From: Legionellales bacterium
Lineage (GTDB): Bacteria > Pseudomonadota > Gammaproteobacteria > Legionellales > Legionellaceae
Reading direction: 5' to 3'
NCBI GenBank assembly: GCA_026399195.1
Contig: JAPLRK010000071.1
Location: 4,813-59,009 of the forward strand
Length of the DNA stretch: 54,197 nt
The notes under the pieces are model-generated. The model saw nothing but the letters and a program-made list of their open reading frames with translations. It did not search any database and was not told the origin of the DNA. Position 1 is the first letter of the stretch. Every line of letters starts with the position of its first letter. Below are positions 40,830 through 50,400 of this stretch, piece by piece. The translations under genes and the position numbers were made by a program.

Positions 40830-41707
40830 GGTTCATCCTTGGCCAAGCAAAGTGCTGCGGCATAATACCATTGATCCAGATGTTGACCAATCACAGACAT
40901 CAGCTGTGCGTCTAACACTCTCATCACTTCATGACTTTTTAGCCGCTTAAAATCAAGTTCAATCTGCGGTAAAACATGCACAACAAATTGTGCGCCTTTC
41001 GTCCGCGTGGCATAAACCGGACAAAGCAAAGCCTTCGTTAACTTTGCAAGCCTCACCGCCATTGATAAATTACCCGTTAATGGCAACTCTCTGCCAAAAG
41101 AAGGAATATTGACTTTGTTATTGACACATTCATCCACGGCAATATTGAGTGTATATCCGGCTTTCAATTGATTATAAATTTTTTTCCTCACAAAAGGGCC
41201 TGAAGTGACTAGAGAATGAGCATAAGGACGACGAACTCGTTCAGCAATGCGTGCCTTAAATCGATTATCCAGCAGTTGATAAATTTGAATCCAATCCCCA
41301 CCAAGCAAGTCATATAACTTAGGTCCAATGATCTCCCAATTACCCAAATGTAAAAACAAACAGATGACAGGTCTTTTGCTAGATTTGGCAAGGGTGAGAT
41401 GTTCCAGACCTTCGACGGTCGTTCGGTCTGATCTCCAAATTTTCCTTAAAACTGAAAACTCCGCCATCACACGACCATAATTACCCCACGAACATTTGAC
41501 CATGTCATCTATCTGAAAGGTGTTTAAATCTGGTCGTAAATACACCATATTTTCTCGCAACTGTCGCGTCACTTGTCGATGCATCGGCCCAAGAAGCCTC
41601 CCAAAAAAACAACCCATGTTAGAACATAGATCGACTGAGCAGCATCGCAGCGCCCAGTGAGCGACGGTTTCAAGACTTCCCAGAAAGAGTTCCTTAATCT
41701 GGTGCAT
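40826..41707 (-). CDS. LpxL/HtrB-family lipid acyltransferase
   Basis: I chose ATG 41707 (MHQIKELFLGSLETVAHWAL), which overlaps the P450 gene by 14 nt; an ATG at 41749 would overlap by 56 nt. The protein of 293 residues has the family catalytic HX4E motif in LFLHLGNWEIIG and the AVDECVNNKVNIPSFGREL segment that corresponds to the second conserved block. LpxL-type enzymes move acyl chains from acyl-ACP to lipid A. Here the neighbours suggest acylation of the aminopolyketide amine or hydroxyl instead. That is inference from position. Confidence 0.82.
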   Translation of the reverse strand: MHQIKELFLGSLETVAHWALRCCSVDLCSNMGCFFGRLLGPMHRQVTRQLRENMVYLRPDLNTFQIDDMVKCSWGNYGRVMAEFSVLRKIWRSDRTTVEGLEHLTLAKSSKRPVICLFLHLGNWEIIGPKLYDLLGGDWIQIYQLLDNRFKARIAERVRRPYAHSLVTSGPFVRKKIYNQLKAGYTLNIAVDECVNNKVNIPSFGRELPLTGNLSMAVRLAKLTKALLCPVYATRTKGAQFVVHVLPQIELDFKRLKSHEVMRVLDAQLMSVIGQHLDQWYYAAALCLAKDEP

Positions 41708-43142
41708 GCTCACAAACCTTATGTTGCATAAATGAATCGTCCCTTCCATATCTTATTTCGCGTGGACTTATCTTCATCGGCAATTGCCCATGACCATCAT
41801 CCGGACGTAATGATAGGTGGCTAATGGCTTGAATGCTCGTATTTGGAACCAATTGAAAACGTAATTTTTGACCAAAGACAGCAAGCGCTAAAATGGCTTC
41901 GGTCAACCCAAAAGACATCCCGGCACACACCCGTGGGCCAGTACTGAAAGGAATATAGGCGTATTTATCAGGCGGCTTATGGTTTGGCAAAAATCGCTCG
42001 GGCATAAAATGATCAGGACTCTCCCAATAGAGCCTATGACGATGGAGCAACCAAGGAATGACCGCAACGATGCCACCCACAGGAACAACATGTTCCCCCA
42101 GTTGCTCTTGTCGATTGGCTTGGCGCGATAAAATAGGAATGGGGGGATAAAGGCGCAAGGTTTCCTCAATAATAGCCCGTGTGTATATGAGCTTGTGGAC
42201 ATCGGAAAATGTGGGTACACGACCATCCAGTACTTGATCGATTTCTCGATGTAATTGTTCTTCACATTGTGGCGCTTGAGATAATAGAAACCAGGCCCAA
42301 GCCAAACAATTCGCCGTTGTTTCGTGACCCGCCATAAAAATAACCGCGGCTTCATTGCGTATGGCTTGCCTATCGAGCGTTTTCCCGTCTGGAGTATCTC
42401 TAGAAAGGATACCCAATACCGATGTTTCATGATCTGGGTGTTGTTTAAAATGTCCATCCACCAGATCGTCTAATACACGCGTAATTTTTCGTGCTGAGCG
42501 GCGAATACCTCGTGTAAATAAATAGGTGAGAGAGGCAGGGACTCCCAGGAGGGGCAAGAGATTAAATGGTCCAATGTTTTTCTGGTACTCAGCAAATCCT
42601 TCAGCAATATTGTGCGCATGGTCTCGGCCCAACTGACGACCAAAAATAGCGCGTGAAATGACATCAGCTGTCAACTTTGCCATGTCACTCAGCATGTCTA
42701 TTCTACCCATGCTGCATGATGAATCATCGAATCGCTGCATCCATTGATCCCGCAATTCAACCATCGCCTCAATCATCGAGGGTGTAAACCCAGGAACCCG
42801 TGAACCATGAATAACCGAGCCTACAATACGTCGACGTGTACGCCACGTTTCACCATGGCTGATAAAAAGACCATCGCCTATCAAGGGTCTCAATGCTCGT
42901 TGCATCAAATGACTTTTTTCTTCAAAACTTCCGTTGGCCGTCACAAAGGCCTTTCGGACGGTATCGGGGCTATTGGCAATCACAATATGCTGTTTGAGCA
43001 GTTTGGCTTTGATGACTGTATGCTGAAAATCATCCTCAGTCCATATCGACAGTAAATTGTCACGGCCTTTACGCAAAATTTCAAGCGTTGAGAGTCCCTT
43101 AAGATGGCGCGGGGGATAAGGTGGTATAAATGTTGACATCAT
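41694..43142 (-). CDS. Cytochrome P450 monooxygenase
   Basis: This protein of 482 residues starts at ATG 43142, which overlaps the TGA of the upstream gene. I-helix AGHETTANCLAWAWFLL holds the acid-Thr oxygen-activation pair. ETLRLYPP is the ExxR of the K helix. The heme ligand is Cys406 in FSTGPRVCAGMSFG. P450s hydroxylate unactivated carbon; no reductase is fused or adjacent, so partners must come from elsewhere. In the operon it probably hydroxylates the polyketide chain, as the P450s of fumonisin synthesis do. Confidence 0.92.
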   Translation of the reverse strand: MMSTFIPPYPPRHLKGLSTLEILRKGRDNLLSIWTEDDFQHTVIKAKLLKQHIVIANSPDTVRKAFVTANGSFEEKSHLMQRALRPLIGDGLFISHGETWRTRRRIVGSVIHGSRVPGFTPSMIEAMVELRDQWMQRFDDSSCSMGRIDMLSDMAKLTADVISRAIFGRQLGRDHAHNIAEGFAEYQKNIGPFNLLPLLGVPASLTYLFTRGIRRSARKITRVLDDLVDGHFKQHPDHETSVLGILSRDTPDGKTLDRQAIRNEAAVIFMAGHETTANCLAWAWFLLSQAPQCEEQLHREIDQVLDGRVPTFSDVHKLIYTRAIIEETLRLYPPIPILSRQANRQEQLGEHVVPVGGIVAVIPWLLHRHRLYWESPDHFMPERFLPNHKPPDKYAYIPFSTGPRVCAGMSFGLTEAILALAVFGQKLRFQLVPNTSIQAISHLSLRPDDGHGQLPMKISPREIRYGRDDSFMQHKVCEHAPD

Positions 43143-44458
43143 TTCCCCTGCTCGGCTAAGGCTTGAAGGGTACAAGAGATCTGCTCAGAGGTATGTGCAC
43201 TGCTCATGAAAAAACGCAATCTGGCTCGATTATCGGGCACCGCCGGATAAATGATCGGTTGTACATTAATCCCTTGTAAATGCAGATGATTGGCAACTTG
43301 TACTGCCCTTTTGGAGCTACCATAAAGGATAGGTACAATGCTCAATCCTTGACTAAACCCCACATTCAGACCGATATCCTTCGCTTCATTGAAAAACTGT
43401 TTGGCATTCTGGTTCAGTTTCGCAATACGATAAGGCTCATGGTGCATAATTTCTAAGGCCTTAAGGGAAGCTGCCGCAAGAGGTGGTGACATTCCAACAC
43501 TATAAAGGAATCCGGGGGCTGCATATTTGAGATGCTCAATCAGTGCATCACTTCCTGCAATATAGCCGCCACACCCCGCTAAGGTTTTACTTAAAGTTCC
43601 CATCCATATATCGACCTCTCGAGCATCAATGTCAAAAAATTCACCGATTCCGCCCCCCCTAAGTCCCATCACACCTATCGAGTGAGCTTCATCAACCATT
43701 AAAAAGGCTTGATGTCTCTTTTTAATCGCAATCAATTGTGGTAAATCAGGATAGTCTCCGTCCATGCTATAAAGTCCTTCGACGACCAGCAAAACTCGCT
43801 CAAAATCAGAGCGCCGGGCGGTTAAGAGGTGATCTAGGGCCTGCCAATCATTATGAGGAAACGACATCCGAAATGCGCCGGACAATTTAGCGCCCTGTAG
43901 GACACTGTCATGAATGAATTCATCGTGGATGACCAAGTCCTTCTGACCAAACAAGTAACCAATGCTTGTCACGTTGGTTGCATGACCACTGACAAAGACT
44001 AAGGCCTTATCCACGTGATGCAGTTGGGCAAGCGCCTTCTCTAAGGTCTGATGAATGGGTCGCTCTCCTGAAACAAGGCGACTGGCAGATGCTGACATAC
44101 CATATTGATCAATCGCCTCTTTTGCAGCTTTTGCCACTCTTGGATCACCATTCAAATCGAGGTAGTTATAACTTGAAAAATTGATGAAAGATTGGCCATT
44201 GATGGTCGATGTTGCTGAAGCTATCCCCTCATGAGTCAGAAAAAAGGGACTGGCTATTTTCATTTTTTTTGCAAACCACTGTTTCTGTAAAATCGCTTGA
44301 TAGTTTGGATCATCTTCAAAACTAGAGCGTTTTTCTAGACGTGACACTCTGACGGGATCAATCCCCACCCTATCAGCATCTGTTGCTTCTTTTTCTTGCA
44401 ATCTTGACCGTCTCTGTCTGAGGGCCAGATGTAACAAACTCTCTTTAAACTGACTCAC
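43139..44458 (-). CDS. PLP-dependent alpha-oxoamine synthase (SPT/KAPA synthase family)
   Basis: This is a 439-residue fold-type I aminotransferase. The PLP Lys is Lys291 in GTLSKTLAGCGGYIAG. FVSGHATNVTSIGYLFG holds the ring-stacking His, and MVDEAHSIGVMG the cofactor Asp and His. SASRLVSGERPIHQTLE is the family substrate loop. It condenses an amino acid with an acyl thioester with loss of CO2. Length is family-like plus an N-terminal basic helix (RQRRSRLQEK) that could dock to the PKS. It overlaps the PKS by 4 nt and is likely its chain-release enzyme. The amino acid used is unknown. Confidence 0.9.
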   Translation of the reverse strand: MSQFKESLLHLALRQRRSRLQEKEATDADRVGIDPVRVSRLEKRSSFEDDPNYQAILQKQWFAKKMKIASPFFLTHEGIASATSTINGQSFINFSSYNYLDLNGDPRVAKAAKEAIDQYGMSASASRLVSGERPIHQTLEKALAQLHHVDKALVFVSGHATNVTSIGYLFGQKDLVIHDEFIHDSVLQGAKLSGAFRMSFPHNDWQALDHLLTARRSDFERVLLVVEGLYSMDGDYPDLPQLIAIKKRHQAFLMVDEAHSIGVMGLRGGGIGEFFDIDAREVDIWMGTLSKTLAGCGGYIAGSDALIEHLKYAAPGFLYSVGMSPPLAAASLKALEIMHHEPYRIAKLNQNAKQFFNEAKDIGLNVGFSQGLSIVPILYGSSKRAVQVANHLHLQGINVQPIIYPAVPDNRARLRFFMSSAHTSEQISCTLQALAEQGK

Positions 44459-47400
44459 GCGATGTCACTCATTTGCTCATCTACTTCCTTCATGATTTCC
44501 TCGGCCATTTCGAGCGAAAGCGCTTCACCATGCAGCGACGCCTCGTGTAACATATTAGAAAGGCCTCTCTCGTGCGAGGGTGGCGCTTCATCCTCAAGAT
44601 GTAATTCGCTCAAAATACGCTGTGAGATCTGATCCACGGATAACCCCTGAGATAAAGCGAGCATAGGGATTTGAATCGAAAACCGCTGTTCAATAGCAAA
44701 ACCAAGTTCAGCACCCACCAAAGAATCCATACCTATCTCCAACAGAGATGCTTTTTTATCAATTTTTTCGATGGGCATTCTAAGGATTTTTGAAATTTCA
44801 GAACATAAAAGATCACCCACCAAAACCAGTGCTTCTTCCGCTGATTTATCAACCAGAAGCATACGGATAGGATCAGTCTGGTCATTTCCGAGTTCGCCAA
44901 AGCGTTGCTCTACAGCCAATAAATCTTTGAATTTTGGTGAGTGAAGTCCAGGAAGGCTCCGTTGCATGCTGCTCACGTTCAAATGGCCTATGGCACATCC
45001 AACGAGATCTGACTGCATCAAGATCTCAAGCTGATGAAGCGCCACATCAGAAGTCAAGACATGAGTCCCTAGTTTTGCAGCCAACCGATGTTGAAGCGTA
45101 GGATTTCGTGCCAAATAACCCACATCCGTGATGGGGCCAAAAGCCGCAAACAGACCTGGCAAATGGCGATCCCGTCGATAGCTTATCAAATGCTCAAGGT
45201 AGGTGTTGGCTGCAACATAATTGGCTTGACCTGGGTTTCCAAACATCGTAGTCACGGAGGAGTACACCACAAAAAAATCAAGGGAACAATCAAGCGTACT
45301 GACATGCAAATTCCACGCGCCTTGTACCTTAGGCGCTAACACGCTTTCCATTCTTTCAGCAGTTAAGTTCTGAATGAGCGCGTCATCATAGAGGGCTGCC
45401 GCATGAATGACGCCTTTTAAAGGCGTTGCACTTGCTTGTAAGGTTGCTATTAACAACGAAACGGCATCGGTATCGCAAATATCCATAGCATGAACGATGA
45501 CAACAACGCCTGTCGCTTCAAAAAACGCTAGGGCTTCTTTGGCCTCCTCGGAAACGGCACCTGTTTTACCCACCAAAACCAAATGACGCGCTCCCTTTTC
45601 GACCAGCCAAAGCGCTGTTTTTAACCCAAGCCCACTGAGTCCACCGGTGACCAAGTAGGAGGCCCTGCCTGATAGTGTGAGGGAAGAAGGAAGATCTGGT
45701 CGCGCAAAATGGCGATGAGGTCGCGTCGCAAGATCAATGATGACCTTACCAATATGACGTGATTGCTGCATATATCGGAAAGGTTCGCTGATATTTTCTG
45801 TATTAAATTCACGATATGGCAAAGGAAAGAAACGCTCTTTAGCGAATAAAGCCATGATCTCTTGAAATAAACGGGTACATAACGCAGGCTGTTTCATCAA
45901 TAATTGATCAGCATCAATGCCAAAATAACTGATGTTTTGTCTAAACGGTCTTAAACCCATTTTACTGTTGGCATAAAAATCCCGTTTGCCTAGCTCCAAA
46001 AAACGGCCAAAGGGCTTCAGGATAGACAAATTTGCAGTGATTGCCTCCCCAGCCAAGCAATTGAAGATCACATCAACACCCTCACCGCCCGTATCCGCCA
46101 AAATCTCGTCAGCAAATAACAAGGTACGAGAATCATAGCGATGTTCTATGCCCATTAATTGTAGAAAATCACGTTTTTCAGACGAACCCGCTGTGGTATA
46201 AATATCAGCGCCTATCTCTCTAGCGACTTGAATGGCTGCTAATCCTACGCCTCCTGCAGCCCCATGAATCAATATTCGTTCACCCGCTTCTAAACGGGCC
46301 AAATGGTGAATGGCATAATAAGCGGTGAAGAAAGCGATGGGAATGGTTGCTGCATCCTGATAACGCCAAAGCTCAGGAATGAGGGTGATGGCATAGGCTT
46401 TGGTGATGGCTATAGAACTGAAACTTGCAGGAGCAAACCCCATCACCCGGGAGCCCACAGAAAAATCAGTCACATCCTTACCCACGGCCAAAACCACACC
46501 CGCAAACTCCATGCCCAAAGTAGGCCCGAGAAAGCCATCCTCAACCGCTTCATCAGGGATCAATCCCATGGAATACATGATGTCACGGAAATTCAGCCCA
46601 CTCGCAACAGGCCTCACCAAAACCTCATCTACACCCAGAGGACTTGACGGTAAGGGAAACCACTGCAAATGATTTAATGAACCCGCGCGTTTGAAATCAA
46701 GACGATAATTTTGTTCATGATTGTCGGATTGATTTGAGGGTGCCAATTCAATCCGCATACCATAGCGTGCAGATGGGGTGAGGATCACTTCGTTTTCACC
46801 GTCTGCTTGCAACAACTCTTCAACGAAATGAGCGGCCAATAATTCAGACATCTCTTCTGAATAACTTCCTTCCTTATTCCCTTCTCCCCAGACATGGGGA
46901 GAAGGTGCCCTCAAGGCGTATGAGGGGTTTGCTTGCAAGTTATTTGATGAAGTGGTGCACGTACGTGCAAAAGATGCTCCTTGCAGATCAACGAGTTTAC
47001 AATTTAAGGCAGGATTTTCATTTTGCAGAACACGGCCAACACCCCAAACAGTCGATGATAGGGGCTGATGATGGTCTGGAAAAACAGTCCCCAGCGCATT
47101 CAGAGTGACAACGATCAGTTGAGGGACAATCTCCCAAGGCAACGTTCCAAGCGTTTTTGCTAAGTTCACTAAGGCAGCACACTGAGTGCTAACTTCTGAG
47201 AAATTAGCAACATCAGGCATGATCCAGATGATTTGTAATCGCCTCGGATGATTGAGGTAAGGGTGAAGTTGTCTGTTCAGATATGCTTCTGAATAACTTG
47301 TTTGGGTTAATGAGCCAGTCTCATGCTTTGCTTGAATCGCTGCAACCAATAGACTCTCTGTTTCTGAGAAAATCAAGAGATCAAGAGAAGGGATCATCCG

Positions 47401-50400
47401 ATCCTCGACCACCGGACTCTCCAAGATAGGCTGTGCCAACAAGAAGAACGTCCCTTCGCCAACCGAGGCTCCTGGCTCAAACACTGGAACTGTGGTTTGA
47501 AAACCAGCCTCAATCAACCACTGCTGCCAATGGTTTGCAGAATACAACCGAGACCACAAGATGGCCTGCTGGTCTTCATGAAACCAATGAGGCTCTGAAC
47601 CTAAAATCAAGTCATGCATCCGACAACTGTTCCGCTCTAACAGCAGCAGCGTCCCATCCTGGGCTAACATCATTTTTAATTGCTGCAAAGTTTCTTTTGG
47701 CGAGTCAAAATCATGCAACTGATGTCTGATCAGAATCACATCAAACGGTTCATGAGAGCGTGATTTGAGTTCCATCAGAGCATTCGTAGTTGTCAAATAA
47801 ACAACGTCGCAACCTTCAAGCCCTGCTTGCAGATGATTGTCAACCACGGCAAAACAGTAATCTGTTCTATCTTCGGGTAAAAGTTGAATCAGTTCGCGTG
47901 ATAAACGGCCCACGCTATACCCGATATCTAAGACACGGATCCTTTGTAAAGGGGGCAGTTGTTCAATAAGTGCCGCCATGGTTTGACAAACTTTGGGATG
48001 GATCCCAATGACTGAGGGGGCGTCTTCAAGAAAGTGCGTAAATGCATCATTTTTTTGTGGTGAATAAAGCAAATCTTGCACCGATAGCTGACCACGGATC
48101 ATTTCTTGTAAATGCAATCCCACCCGCCCTAACAGTAATAATTCGGTGACATAATGTGGATAATGGTGGAGTATCAGGGTCCAAATGGCATTTACATCCA
48201 ATGCGTCGTCTTGCTTCAGAAGCGTATAACGCTCTGAATCATTCTTTTCTATCAGGCCATCTTCAAGAAGAACCGACAAACACCATCTTAAGAAAGCATA
48301 TTGATCGCGTGCGATACTAGCGTTCGCCGCGAAGGATGGCATTGAAAAAGAGTGTTGTCCTGCTGCAAGTCCAACCACCGCCGAATAGATCAAACGGCTA
48401 GAGAGCAAATCAATCAAGGGGATCACAGATTCAAAAGGGTTATTCTCCTGTTCTGAACCTTCAATATTGAGGTCAAGCAATATCTTCTGTAAAGCTTTAA
48501 AATCAATACCGGACGGTCTTGAACGCGAGGATAAAAGATACGGTTTGCAGATATACCTATTCACCCGATCGGAATGATCTGAAAAATATACCTTTTTAAA
48601 ACGGCACCCCGTGATACGCGCAACAACCGTTCCATCGATATCCAACATTTCAAAATCAGCAAGGACACTTTGCTTACTTTTTACGCGAATCTCCGCGGTC
48701 ACATAATGTACTTTGGGATGTGAAAAGAACATTTGCAACCGGCCCATGCGAACGGGTAGCACCGTATCATGCTCCGGGTTTTGATGAGCAAGTAGTCCAA
48801 TCAATACTTGAAAACAGGCATCAAGATGGCCTGGATACAAATAATGGTCTTTGAGGTAGGGCGTAAAGTCTGCCTTCAAAGAAAGACTCGCTAACGCTTT
48901 ACGTTCATCTAACCAAATCGACTCAATCGTTTGAAATAAAGGGCCATACACCAACCCATGCCTCTCAGCACCTTGATAGAGCTCAACGCCAGTTAGATCC
49001 TGTTTAACCCCCTTTTTCATAGACAGAAGATCTACTGTCACCTGTGCCACTGGCAAGTTTGGTTGTGGCATCATGCGGCCTACCACATGTAATAGCCATG
49101 GTTCCTCTGTCTGTCTGATGCGGCTTTTGATGGTGAAGTCCCCAGTATCTGCTTGAAGTTCAAAACGAACGAGGCGTGATGATTGTTCATCAAGAATCAA
49201 CGGCGCGAGAATATCCAGATCGGTCATCACATGATGCTGATTTCCATACCTATGAGTCGAGGCAGCGATTGCCATTTCTGCAAAACCTGCCGCGGGCATC
49301 ACCACCACCCCATCCACGACGTGATCGGCAAGATAATTAGGAGTGGTCGCATCCAGATGATTTTCCCAAATAGATTCGTAGGCTCCCATCTGCCACCCAA
49401 GCAAGGGATGTTTCGAATGCCTGTCCATTTGATTGGCATTTTCGAGCGAGGGTGTCAGCCAATGTGACTCTCTTACAAAAGGATACGGGGGCAAACTGAC
49501 GACACGCCCAGGGTGAGGAAAATAAACCGTCTTGTCCCATGCGGCTCCGCTCAACCAGGTTCGAAAGGTTGCGCGTTGTAAGTCAATCATGGACGAAGCG
49601 TGGCGTTTAAAGGTTTGAATGACCACACCAGGGTTATCACGGGCTCGTATGGATTCGTCTATATAAGGTTTCAAGACAGGATGAGGACCCACTTCAACAA
49701 ATAGTGACAATCCATCATCCAATAACGCACCTATTGCCTCATTGAAAAGGACCGGTCGACGAATGTTTTGCCACCAGTAATCCACACCTAAGGCATCCCC
49801 TGCCAGCGCCCGTCCCGTCACAGTTGAAATGAAAGGAATGGTGTTTTTTTGTGGATTTAAAGGAATCAAAGACGCTGTTAATCCCTCTCGAATACTATCC
49901 ATATGGTGAGTATGAAAAGCATAATCAAGATCGAGTAAACGGTTTAAAATGCCTTGTTTCTTACACATCGTTTGCAGGAGCTGTATGGCTATAAGATCAC
50001 CCGCAAAGGTGACTCCTTTTGGACTGTTGATCGCTGCAATTTCAACCGTTTGGCTCAAATGATGAGTCTCTATCATCTCTTGGGCGTCGTTTTGACTTAA
50101 GGCCACAGCCAGCATTTTACCTTGCCCACGGGTTTTTCCCTGCCAAAAGCTGCGCTCGTAGATAACCTTTGTCGCTTCGGCTAAAGTCAAGGCGCCACAA
50201 GCCCAAGCTGCTGCAATCTCCCCCACACTGTGGCCAATGACTGCCGCTATCCTCATTCCTTGCTTCAAAAGATACCGCGTAGTCGCCACTTGCAATGCAA
50301 AGATACAGGGCTGTGCCACTTCGGTTTGGTCAAAGCGACTGGCTTCGGGTGGGGCCAAAAGTTCGGCTTTGATTGAAAAATCAGCATGAAGCATAAACAA

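Noticed and set aside
43139-44458. Oxoamine synthase as BioF (biotin) or CqsA/LqsA (autoinducer)
   Set aside because: No biotin or sensor-kinase genes are adjacent, and it is overlap-coupled to a PKS. Family motifs alone cannot separate these, so phylogeny is still needed.
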